A DNA stretch of 64,000 nucleotides from Gemmatimonadota bacterium (GTDB taxonomy: Bacteria > Latescibacterota > UBA2968): contig PBWH01000006.1 of assembly GCA_002727195.1 (NCBI GenBank), forward strand, positions 443,018-507,017. Direction: 5' to 3'. The translations under genes and the position numbers were made by a program. Below the pieces are notes generated by a model that worked only from the letters and a program-made list of their open reading frames with translations, did not search any database and was not told where the DNA came from. Within the stretch, counting starts at the first letter, position 1; every line of letters starts with the position of its first letter. Of the stretch, positions 42,092 through 51,400 are shown piece by piece.

Positions 42092-43258
42092 ATGCAGGTA
42101 AGAGGGCGAATCGTAGGTGGACACGAACCGGTCACGGTTACGACTGACAACGGGACGATCTCATCGATCACCGATGAAGCGGTGGATGACGCGATCGGTG
42201 GGGATAATGTCTGGGTCGCGCCCGGTATCTGTGACGTGCAGGTCAATGGCGTCGGGGGTATCAGCTATAAGGCTGAGGATCTGACCCTCGAGCAGGTGAT
42301 CGAGACCACCGAGTGGATGTACAAGACGGGCACGGCCAAGTGGTGCCCGACGGTGACGACCTCATCCGCCGAAGATGCAATCCAGGGGTTGGGTCTCCTC
42401 GCTCAGGCCTGTCGGGAGTCCGGTCACGCCGATGCCTCCTTCTGTGGTTTCCACGTCGAGGGGCCCTACATTTCGTCAGAAGACGGGCCGCGGGGAGCTC
42501 ATCCGCTCGAACACACGCGTGATCCCGACTGGGACGAGTTTCAGCGATACCAGGAGGCGGCTGACGGGAAGATCGTGATCTTCACGCTGGCGCCAGAACG
42601 TGAGGGCGCGCTGGCGTTTATCGAGAAAGTCGCGGCCACCGGTGTGGTCGTTTCGATCGGTCATTCCGGGGCAACGCCAGCGCAGATTCAGGACGCCGTG
42701 TCCGCCGGGGCAACGATGTCGACGCATCTGGGCAATGGGGCGCACGCGATGATTCCTCGCCATCCGAATTACATCTGGGAGCAGCTCGCCGCCGATACCC
42801 TCTGGGCCGGGGTAATCCCCGATTCCCACCATCTTCCCCCCGCCGTCCTGAAGTGCTTTTACCGCGCCAAACAGCGAGACCATCTCTGTATCGTCAGTGA
42901 CATCGCATCTATCGCGGGGTTGCCACCCGGGATCTACGGGAATACGGTTGGCGGTGGTGGCGTCGAGCTTGCGGAGAATGGTCGCCTGAGTCTGGCCGGC
43001 ACGCCGTATCTTGCCGGAGCGGCCCTGTTCCTGGATACCGGGATTGCCAACATGGTGACCTACACGGACGCGAGTCTCGAGGATGCCGTTCGGATGGCGA
43101 CCTCGAATCCGGCGAAGCTGCTTGGGCTCGAGGATAAGGCCGGCAGTGTGGCGGAAGGCAAGGAAGCAACGCTATCGCTCTTCCGCTGGCAGGAAGGCGA
43201 TGAGAAGCTGCAAACCGTGGCAACAGTGGTGGCTGGAGAACTCGTCCATACCGCTTGA
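42092..43258 (+). CDS. N-acetylglucosamine-6-phosphate deacetylase-like amidohydrolase
   Basis: 388 residues from ATG 42092 (CAGGAATGGAAC upstream); a GTG at 42041 would add 17 residues of unusual sequence. VAPGICDVQVNGVGG near 45, the metal Glu in FHVEGPYISSEDGPRGAHP (about 120), His in SIGHSGATPAQI (about 193), His in STHLGNGAHAM (about 214) and the catalytic Asp in VSDIASIAGLPPG (about 272). This is the NagA order. It would deacetylate amino-sugar phosphates. Only 69 bases after the corrinoid operon, so it may be cotranscribed, though functionally unrelated. Confidence 0.82.
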   Translation: MQVRGRIVGGHEPVTVTTDNGTISSITDEAVDDAIGGDNVWVAPGICDVQVNGVGGISYKAEDLTLEQVIETTEWMYKTGTAKWCPTVTTSSAEDAIQGLGLLAQACRESGHADASFCGFHVEGPYISSEDGPRGAHPLEHTRDPDWDEFQRYQEAADGKIVIFTLAPEREGALAFIEKVAATGVVVSIGHSGATPAQIQDAVSAGATMSTHLGNGAHAMIPRHPNYIWEQLAADTLWAGVIPDSHHLPPAVLKCFYRAKQRDHLCIVSDIASIAGLPPGIYGNTVGGGGVELAENGRLSLAGTPYLAGAALFLDTGIANMVTYTDASLEDAVRMATSNPAKLLGLEDKAGSVAEGKEATLSLFRWQEGDEKLQTVATVVAGELVHTA

Positions 43259-43372
43259 CCTCGTCTACAGATCAATGTGCCTGGGAAGACGCCCAACTCT
43301 TCGCAGGTTGTATCGAAGGACGACCGGTTCAGGTCGTCTCCACACGAACCGGATCTCTCTACCGGTTTGACC

Positions 43373-45547
43373 ATGCCTGATCAACTTCGTGGCACCATCG
43401 AACGGATCACTTACCAGAGCCCCGATTCAGGGTTCACTGTGGCCAAGCTGCGTCCGGAAGGTGCGAACGCCAAAGGCCTCGTAACGGTCGTCGGGCAGAC
43501 CCTCTCTTTGAGTGCGGGCGAGAGCATCGTGATGGACGGCGAGTGGTCCAGCCACTCGCAATACGGCCGCCAGTTCAAAATTTTCAATTACCAGACTGAG
43601 TATCCCACCACACTGGACGGGGTTCGTAAGTATCTTGGCTCGGGCATGATCAAGGGAATCGGGCCCGTGATGGCACGACGGATCGTCGATCACTTCGGGG
43701 AGAAAGCGCTCGATGTGATCCAGCGGGAGCCCGGCAAGCTGAAGGAGGTCGAGGGGCTGGGGCCCAAGCGAGCCAGGATGATCACGCGCGCGTGGAAAGA
43801 GCAACAGGAGGTCCACGCGGTCATGCTGTTCCTGCAGTCGCATGACGTCGGTACCGGATACGCCGTCAAGATCTGGAAGGAGTATGGTGAGGACGCCGTT
43901 GAACGGATCAAGGAGAACCCCTACCGACTGGCGAACGATATCTGGGGGATCGGCTTCCTGACGGCGGACCGGATCGCGCAGAACATGGGCGTTGAGCCCG
44001 AGTCCGAGCAACGCATCCGTGCGGGTATCCAGTATGTCCTGACGACCGCCTCAAACGACGACGGACACGTGTATGTCACTCGCGACGACTTGCTCACAGC
44101 CTGCTCGGAAGCACTAAATGTCGATGTCGACTTGATCAACCAGGCGACTGACCGACTCGTCGAAGAGGAAGAGTTGATATTCGAGGAAGAGCGGCTGTAT
44201 CTGCCCGTCCTGTATCGATCGGAGCAGGGCATCGGAACGAGACTGTATCAGCTGTCTCGGGTCAGCCGGATCGAGACGGGGGACGTCGACACGGAGATCG
44301 ACGCAATCGAACAGCGAGACGGGGTTTCTTTCGCGCCAAGGCAGCGAGATGGGCTGAGCAAGGCGCTGACACACAGCGTGATGGTGCTGACCGGTGGGCC
44401 CGGTACCGGCAAAACGACCACGGTAAATGGCATGATCAGCCTGTTCGAGGCGAGGAAAAAACGGGTTGTCCTGGCGGCCCCCACCGGCCGCGCAGCCAAG
44501 CGGATGCAAGAGGCGACAGGGAAGGATGCCCGTACGATTCATCGGCTTCTGGAGTTCTCTCCCGGCACCGGGTTTGTGCGCAATGCCGAAAATCCACTGG
44601 AGGGAGACGCCTTTATTGTCGATGAGATCTCTATGGTGGACGTTCTCCTGATGAACAGCCTTTTGAGGGCTGTTCCGGTCAGTGCTACGCTGATTCTGGT
44701 GGGGGATATCGACCAGTTGCCCTCTGTGGGGCCGGGAAGTGTGCTCAAGGATGTGATCGAATCTCGGATTATCGAGGTAGTGACGCTGAACGAGATCTTC
44801 CGGCAGGCCCAGACAAGCCGGATCGTCACGAACGCGCACGGAATCAACTCCGGTGGGATGCCCGAGCTCGACAACCGCCGTGATGGGGACTTTTTCTTTC
44901 TGGAAGTTCCTGATCCGGTGGCTGTTGCGGATACCATCGTCGACTTGTGCCGGGAGCGTCTTCCGAAGACGTATTCGTTCGATCCGCACGAGGACATCCA
45001 GGTGTTGTCACCGATGCATCGAGGGGAGGCCGGCGCTCAGTCCCTTAACGAACGACTCCAGGCGGCTCTCAACCCGACGGGGACGGAGGTGACGCGCGGC
45101 GGGGTTCGGTATCGGGACGGCGACAAGGTGATGCAGGTCCGGAACAATTACTACAAGGATGTCTTCAACGGAGACATCGGCCGGGTCACGCAAATCGATA
45201 CCACCGAACAGGAAGTTAGTGTTGCCTTTGGTGAGCGCACGGCTACATACGAGTATGGCGAGTTGGACGAATTGGCGCAGGCGTATGCGATCACAGTCCA
45301 CAAGAGCCAGGGATCGGAATTCAGGGCAGTTGTTGTACCGATCACCACCCAGCACTTCGTGATGCTCCAGCGGAACCTGATCTACACTGCGATCACCAGG
45401 GCCAAAGGTCTGGTTGTGATGGTCGGTACACGGAAAGCACTGGGTATAGCAGTGAAGAACAATGCGGTGTCGCTACGGAACACGACCCTGGTTGAGCGAC
45501 TGAGGGACCGAGACACAGAAGAGACGAATGAGGATTTACCGCAGTGA
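43373..45547 (+). CDS. RecD2-type ATP-dependent helicase
   Basis: 724 residues from ATG 43373; upstream in-frame ATG sequence is not protein-like. An N-terminal OB/HhH region (LRGTIERITYQSPDSGFTVA, MIKGIGPVMARRIVDHFG, VEGLGPKRARMITRAW) precedes the superfamily 1B motor. Walker A is GGPGTGKTTT (about 342), motif Ia APTGRAAKRM, Walker B VDEISMVD, motif III GDIDQLPSVGPG, motif V/VI AITVHKSQGSEF and AITRAKGLVV. It matches RecD2/YrrC, found in bacteria without RecBCD and involved in replication-fork repair. The next gene overlaps its stop by four bases. Confidence 0.92.
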   Translation: MPDQLRGTIERITYQSPDSGFTVAKLRPEGANAKGLVTVVGQTLSLSAGESIVMDGEWSSHSQYGRQFKIFNYQTEYPTTLDGVRKYLGSGMIKGIGPVMARRIVDHFGEKALDVIQREPGKLKEVEGLGPKRARMITRAWKEQQEVHAVMLFLQSHDVGTGYAVKIWKEYGEDAVERIKENPYRLANDIWGIGFLTADRIAQNMGVEPESEQRIRAGIQYVLTTASNDDGHVYVTRDDLLTACSEALNVDVDLINQATDRLVEEEELIFEEERLYLPVLYRSEQGIGTRLYQLSRVSRIETGDVDTEIDAIEQRDGVSFAPRQRDGLSKALTHSVMVLTGGPGTGKTTTVNGMISLFEARKKRVVLAAPTGRAAKRMQEATGKDARTIHRLLEFSPGTGFVRNAENPLEGDAFIVDEISMVDVLLMNSLLRAVPVSATLILVGDIDQLPSVGPGSVLKDVIESRIIEVVTLNEIFRQAQTSRIVTNAHGINSGGMPELDNRRDGDFFFLEVPDPVAVADTIVDLCRERLPKTYSFDPHEDIQVLSPMHRGEAGAQSLNERLQAALNPTGTEVTRGGVRYRDGDKVMQVRNNYYKDVFNGDIGRVTQIDTTEQEVSVAFGERTATYEYGELDELAQAYAITVHKSQGSEFRAVVVPITTQHFVMLQRNLIYTAITRAKGLVVMVGTRKALGIAVKNNAVSLRNTTLVERLRDRDTEETNEDLPQ

Positions 45548-46122
45548 AGCCACTCCTGTCATTCTTGATGGTTCTGTTGATCGCGGCCTCCGTTGGCGCG
45601 CAGGTCAAGGGAGCGCTCAATCGGTCCTCGACATACTCGGACGCTGTCCTGCGGCAGCTGGTTCGGGCATCTCAGCTGGCCGCCAATCGTCAGCAGGCGA
45701 TCCTCAGGGATAGCGCGCTTCGGCAGAACGAGACGGCGGGGATTCGGCGACACTCGGTATTCCGACCGACGGATCAGGCGCAACTCGAGCGGCTGAGTGC
45801 GTTCTCCGGTGAACGGCTTCGGGCACTGGAAATGATGTCGGAGTTCGAGGAACGCGAGGTGTCCCGAATGCAGTCGGCCTACCAGGTTGATCTGGATGTC
45901 GAGGATGCAAACCGTGTGTCCGAACTCGCCGACACAAGCTCCAACCTCACGCAGACCGAGCTTCGCAGCTTGCTGCGAATTTCTGATGACCGTGAGTGGG
46001 TCACCAGGGTCCGGAAACAGGCCCTTGCCTCGGAATCATACTCGAATCTTCTCAGGAATCGCTCCATTGCTTTATCTAAAGGCAGTTCACTGATTCTCAG
46101 GATGTCCACGGATCAGCGCTGA
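45544..46122 (+). CDS. Exported helical protein of unknown function
   Basis: 192 residues from a GTG overlapping the helicase stop (GTGA). Signal peptide MKPLLSFLMVLLIAASVGAQ. The mature part is helical and rich in Arg, Gln and Leu (VLRQLVRASQLAANRQQAIL, LERLSAFSGERLRALEMMSE), with possible coiled coil. No cysteine. I recognise no family. Coupling to a cytoplasmic helicase is probably positional only. Confidence 0.65.
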   Translation: MKPLLSFLMVLLIAASVGAQVKGALNRSSTYSDAVLRQLVRASQLAANRQQAILRDSALRQNETAGIRRHSVFRPTDQAQLERLSAFSGERLRALEMMSEFEEREVSRMQSAYQVDLDVEDANRVSELADTSSNLTQTELRSLLRISDDREWVTRVRKQALASESYSNLLRNRSIALSKGSSLILRMSTDQR

Positions 46123-46212
46123 ACGTCGCTTCCTTCGGGAGCAAGCGATGTCCCCTCCTTGACAGCGCCCTTCTTTCCAGCCTAAACTGAGTGCCGTTCC
46201 ACACCTCCAAAC

Positions 46213-47787
46213 GTGGCGTGTCACTTGTCAGACGAACTCAAACTACAGGTTCAGAACCTCGTACGCATCGGCGCTGCACTGTCCAGCGAACGGGATATCG
46301 ATGTCCTTCTCGAGATGATTGTCGAGGAGTCGAGGCGATTCACCTCCGCCGATGGAGGGACCCTCTATGTCGTCAGCGACGATGAGCAGTATCTGGACTG
46401 GAAGATCCTGCACAATGATACGATGGGTACCCGGATGGGTGGCACCAGTGGGATCCCCATCCATCTCCCACCGGTCCCGCTCCACGTCGATGGGGCGCCA
46501 AACAGGGGCAACGTGAGTGCGGCCTGCGCGAATACGGGAGAGCCGATCAACATCCCGGACGCCTACGAGGCGGATGGGTACGATTTCTCCGGCACCCGCC
46601 AGTACGATGAGTCGAGCGGCTACCGCTCCAAATCCTTCCTTGTCGTTCCGCTCCGAAATCACGAAGACGATATTATCGGTATCCTGCAGTTGATCAACGC
46701 CCAGGACCCAGCGTCCGGCGAGACGATCGCGTTCTCTGAGGCTGCACAGGAGCTCGTGATCGCGCTGGGGTCCCAGGCGGCGGTGGCGATTACGAATGCC
46801 AGACTGATCTCCGACTTGAGCCTCCTGTTCGATGCATTTATCCAGGCGACGGCAACGGCCATCGATGAGAAGTCACCGTATACGGCCGGTCATGTACGCC
46901 GCGTGGCGGACCTGACCATGCAGATCGCCGGCGCGATCAACCGGTCAGACGCGGACAGATGGCAGGACACGAAGTTTTCGGCTGACGAGCTGGAAGAGCT
47001 GCGGGTGGCGGCCTGGATGCACGATGTCGGGAAGATCACGACTCCCGAACACGTCGTGGACAAATCAACGAAGCTGGAGACGATTCACGATAGGATCGAG
47101 CTCGTGGCCGCCCGGATGGAGATCGTGAAGCGGGATCGGATCATCAGGGTGCTGAGTCAGGGGCTGTCCAACGACGAACGGACATCGCGACTTGCGGGGA
47201 TCGACTCGACTCTCGCTGCTCTGGAGCAGGATCTCGCCTTTATCAGAGAGTGCAACCTGGGCGGCGAGTTCATGTCGGACGAGCAGATCGATCGACTGAA
47301 CAGCCTCAGCGAGCAGGTGGTCGAGATCGCCGGCTCTTCACAGGCGGTCATCTCTGAAGACGAGCTCCTCAATCTGTCGATTCGGAAAGGCACGTTGACC
47401 GAAGAGGAACGACAGGTCATCCAGAATCACGCGGCCGTGACCCTGAAGATTCTCTTGCAGTTACCGTTCTCCAAGGGACTCCGGAACGTGCCCGAGTACG
47501 CAGGTGGTCATCACGAAAAACTGAACGGGCATGGCTATCCGTCCGGGTTGACCGCGGACGAGCTTCCGTTACAGGCGCGGATCCTGGCGGTGGCGGACGT
47601 CTTCGAGGCCTTGACGGCTCCGGATCGGCCGTATCGCGCGCCGATGCCTCTGGCCAAGGCGATGGACCTGCTGGACATCATGGTGGACGAAGGGGATCTG
47701 GACGGAGAAATCGTCGACCTGTTCAAGCAGTCCGGTGTTTTCATGGTTTACGCTCAGAAAGAACTGGGAGCCGAACAATACGAGTGA
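46213..47787 (+). CDS. GAF domain HD-GYP phosphodiesterase
   Basis: 524 residues from GTG. An N-terminal GAF domain (about 10-200) has ERDIDVLLEMIVEESRRFTS and FLVVPLRNHEDDIIGILQL. The HD-GYP domain has GHVRRVADLTMQIA, HDVGKI in AAWMHDVGKITTPEHVVD (about 270) and HHEKLNGHGYPSGL (about 436-449). The two HD-GYP halves are split by about 115 residues, an unusually long helical insert (about 290-400). The GYP triplet suggests cyclic-di-GMP hydrolysis controlled by a small ligand in the GAF domain. Followed by a strong terminator. Confidence 0.87.
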   Translation: MACHLSDELKLQVQNLVRIGAALSSERDIDVLLEMIVEESRRFTSADGGTLYVVSDDEQYLDWKILHNDTMGTRMGGTSGIPIHLPPVPLHVDGAPNRGNVSAACANTGEPINIPDAYEADGYDFSGTRQYDESSGYRSKSFLVVPLRNHEDDIIGILQLINAQDPASGETIAFSEAAQELVIALGSQAAVAITNARLISDLSLLFDAFIQATATAIDEKSPYTAGHVRRVADLTMQIAGAINRSDADRWQDTKFSADELEELRVAAWMHDVGKITTPEHVVDKSTKLETIHDRIELVAARMEIVKRDRIIRVLSQGLSNDERTSRLAGIDSTLAALEQDLAFIRECNLGGEFMSDEQIDRLNSLSEQVVEIAGSSQAVISEDELLNLSIRKGTLTEEERQVIQNHAAVTLKILLQLPFSKGLRNVPEYAGGHHEKLNGHGYPSGLTADELPLQARILAVADVFEALTAPDRPYRAPMPLAKAMDLLDIMVDEGDLDGEIVDLFKQSGVFMVYAQKELGAEQYE

Positions 47788-47813
47788 ATCAGGTCAGGCA
47801 GAGGAATGTGCGG

Positions 47814-47842
47814 GGCCCATCAGTCAGCTGATGGGCTTTTTT
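47814..47842 (+). terminator. Rho-independent terminator
   Basis: GCCCATCAG and CTGATGGGC form a perfect 9-bp stem with loop TCAG, followed by TTTTTT. It lies 26 bases after the HD-GYP gene, whose convergent neighbour ends at 47847. Confidence 0.85.
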
Positions 47843-47846
47843 ATTG

Positions 47847-48470
47847 TCAGGTGAGAATGTCGGAGGAGGGGACCGCGCCCTCGCGAAGGATGCGTAGCTC
47901 TCCAGCGGTGACATCCACGAGTGTCGAGGGGGTGGCATCGGGGTCACAGGTGCCCTCGAGGATCAGAACACCAGGGTCGGCCCAGGTGGCGACGTGGTGA
48001 GACGACGTCGATGGTGGTTGCCCGGTTGGATTGGCGCTGGTTGACGTGATTGGGCGACCGAATCGAGTGACGAGATCCAGCGCCGGCCCAGGGCTTGCCT
48101 GGCGGACGGCTACGGTTCCCGAGTTGGAGGTGACAAAGGAGGAGAGGCCGACAACCGCCGGTAGGACCAGTGTGAGGGGCCCGGGCCAATGTCTGTCGAT
48201 CAGCCGATGAGCTGGATCGGGCAGGTTCGGCGTCAGTTGGTAGAGATCGCCCGGCTTTTCGATCAGTAGAAGAACCGGGCGGTCTGGGGGGCGCCCCTTG
48301 AGGCTGAACAGCCGGTCGAGGGCTCCCTCGTCAAACGGATCGACGGCCAGACCGAAGACGGTTTCCGTCGGGTAGCCCACAATTCCCCCGCAGGAGAGGT
48401 GTCGGGCCGCCGCAGTGATCCCGTCCTCATCCGGCCGAGTGATCCGGGATCCGTCTACCGGCGCGCCCAT
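47847..48470 (-). CDS. tsaC: L-threonylcarbamoyladenylate synthase (Sua5/YrdC/TsaC)
   Basis: 207 residues. GYPTETVFGLAVDPFDEGAL (about 31-50), FSLKGRPPDRPVLLLIEK with the substrate-binding Lys/Arg cluster, GPLTLVLPA and TSTSANPTGQPP are the YrdC-fold signatures. Makes threonylcarbamoyl-AMP for the t6A37 tRNA modification. Length fits the single-domain TsaC form without the Sua5 tail. Its start overlaps the end of the large secreted-protein gene by 16 bases. Confidence 0.88.
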   Translation of the reverse strand: MGAPVDGSRITRPDEDGITAAARHLSCGGIVGYPTETVFGLAVDPFDEGALDRLFSLKGRPPDRPVLLLIEKPGDLYQLTPNLPDPAHRLIDRHWPGPLTLVLPAVVGLSSFVTSNSGTVAVRQASPGPALDLVTRFGRPITSTSANPTGQPPSTSSHHVATWADPGVLILEGTCDPDATPSTLVDVTAGELRILREGAVPSSDILT

Positions 48471-51400
48471 CTCGGGATGCCCGTAAATGCCGGGTTGCTC
48501 GAATTCGCACGGCCGAACGCATTGGTGAAAGTGAGAAAGTCGGAAAAGCCGACCAGGCCGTCGTTATCAAGATCGTATGTGGTGCTGGTGGAGCCGAAAG
48601 CTTCGGCGAAGGGCAGAAAGTCGAGGAAGTCGACGATTCCGTCACCGTTGAAGTCTGCCCTGGCTTCGCCGCTGTCCGGATCGATTGGCGGTGGCTCGAC
48701 AGTAGGTGCGTCGCTCTGGAATAGCATTCTCAAGCGAACCACCCGGTTGTTACCCGCGTCGGCGATCACCACGGACCCATCGGGCGCTACGGTCAAACCG
48801 CCCGGCTCGTCGAGGTTCAATTCCAGCGCGTTGCCCCGGTTCCCGTTGCTGCCCGACCTCCCGGTGCCGGCGACTGTCTGGGCAAGCCCAGTTTCGAGTT
48901 CGATCGCGACGACGCGGTTATTCTGCGAATCCGAGATGAACAGTCTGCCGGCAGGATCGAATGCCACATCCTGGGGCCCGTTCAATTCCAGGAAGCGGGC
49001 GGGTCCGCCATCACCTGAAGATCCGGGAGCTCCTGTGCCGGCAAATGTCGTAATGATTCCGGAGGGATCGACTCTGCGGATCCGGTGTCCACCGATTTCT
49101 GCAATATACAGGTTCCCGTCCCCATCCACGGCGACACCATTGGCGCCGTTCAAGCGGGACTTCGTCCCCTGGACGCCGTCCTCGTTCGGGAACAGCTGTA
49201 GCGGATCTCCCGCGACAGTCGAGATCTGGTCGTTCTTGATGAGGCGAACGGTACTGACATTCGGGGTGTTTCCGGTGTTCAGACTCGTGAGATAGGCGTT
49301 TCCGAGGCTGTCGATCGTGAGTCCACGCGGGGTCGTGAGGTTAGCGTCCGTTGCCGGGCCGCCATCACCGCTGAAGCCCGAGAAGCCGGAACCGGCGAAG
49401 GCGGACGTCGTGCCCTGGGGGAGGGTGATCCTGCGGATTCGCTGACCACCCGATTCCGACACGATCAGGTCACCGCCCGGGTCAAAGAACATGCCACGAG
49501 GGTCAGCGATGTTGGCATCCAGCGCTTCGCCGTCGAACACGGTGCCCGATCCGGCCACGCCCGTCCCGGCGACGGTCGCGATGGTCGAATCCGTCGGGTT
49601 GAGGTGACGGATCCGGTTGTTCGCGCTGTCCGCGATATACACGTTCCCCGACGCATCGACTGCAACGTCTCTCGGCGTGTTGAAGTTGGCTTCGGTCGCG
49701 AGGTCTCCATCCCCGGAGAAACCGCCATTTCCAGTCCCGGCGATGGTTTCGAGCGTCGCGTCTGTCCCGCTGAGTCTCGGGAGGAGCGTCAGCAGAACGC
49801 GTTGTGTCGGGAGCCCGGAGACCAGTATGCTCAAGGGCGTTGCACCTGGGAGTGTGCCCGCCGTGAACCGGGCGGAGGCCTTTCCGTCAACGATGGTTGG
49901 CCCGGAAACGTCCAGGGCTCCACCTCCGACGTCGAGAGAAAAGGTGATCAGCCGGTCGCTGACGAGCGCGATCTCACCCAGGTTGTTGAATAGCGTGACC
50001 GTCACATCCGTCTGTGCGGTTCCGTTCGCGACAAGGATGTCACCGGTCGTCTCGATCTGCACCTCGACCGGAGGTAGGGGGGCCTCCTCGACGATCGTGA
50101 TCACACGATTGATGCCGACGTCCTCGGGCGAGAAACGCTGGAGGGTGCCGCTTGGCCATCGAATGCTGAGGGTATCTATCGACAGGGCTTCTCCTAGTCC
50201 GAACGGGGCGGACAGGGCATCTTGCGAGAGGAAGGAGGTTCCTCCCGTGATCTCGCGGATACGTCTCTGGGTACGGTTGTAGACGATCTCGATCCGTGCG
50301 CCGATCGCGTCGAAGCTGCTGTCCGACCCCTTGGGGAGGACCGTGAGCCAGTTGCCCTCTGCCTCCTGATTCCGGAACAGCTGATCGGGGCTGTTCTGGA
50401 TGGCCACGAACATGTCCAGTCCGCCGTCACCGTCGAAGTCGGCCAGCGCGACGCCACGACTGTCGGCACTGGTATTCACGCCGAAAGTTTCACCCACCTC
50501 CAGGAACTGACTGTCACCCCCGAGGTTCCGGAAGATTTTGTTCTCCGTATCCCGGTTCGTTATGAACAGGTCGAGGAGACCGTCATTGTCGAAGTCGCCC
50601 CAGACCGCTCCTCGGCCGTTCTCCGGGTCAGCCACGCCGCGCGAACGTCCCACGTCGGTGAACCCTTCGCCGTCCTGGTTCTGGTAAAGCCGGTTGTTCC
50701 CGAAGTAGGGGACATACAGGTCCAGGAAGCCGTCATTGTTGAAGTCCCCGACGGCGGCACCGGTACTGGCGCCGCCGTCCAGCGGGACGAACGCCGTGGA
50801 GCCGTCCTCGAAGGTCCCATCTCCGTTGTTCCACCAGAGGCGGTTCGGTCCGCTGTTGGCGACAAACAGATCCTGGTCCTGGTCGTTGTCGAAATCGGCG
50901 AAGACCGGCTGGATGCCGCTGCTCGAGTCCGCGATACCCAGTGCGCCAGCCACCTCTTCGAAGGTGCCGTTTCCGAGATTCCGGAAGAAGACGTTCGGGC
51001 CGAAGTTCGCGATATACAGGTCGGGATCCCCGTCATTGTCGGTATCCGCCCATGCCGCCCCGTATGCGTCTCCCACGTCATCCACTCCGGCCAGCATCCC
51101 CTGCTCCCTGAACGTGCCTCCCTCGTTGCGGTAGAGGCGGTTGGGTTGCCCGAAGTTGGTCACATAGAGATCTAGATCGCCGTCACCATCGTAGTCGGCC
51201 CAGGCGGCTCCGCTCCCATCGCCGGTATCCGCTACCCCGACCTGCGAAGCCACATCCGTGAACGAATCGCCACCATCGTTGCGGTAGAGCCGGTTCGCCT
51301 CCAGGCTTTTGACGACATACAGGTCAGGGTCTCCGTCCTCGTCATAGTCCGCCCAGGCGACACCGAAGGATGCGCCCGGATCGGCGACGCCCACTGATCC

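Noticed and set aside
50222..51175. Plus-strand frame of 317 codons within the giant secreted-protein gene
   Set aside because: Its repetitive Val/Glu/Asp pattern mirrors the FG-GAP repeats on the other strand.
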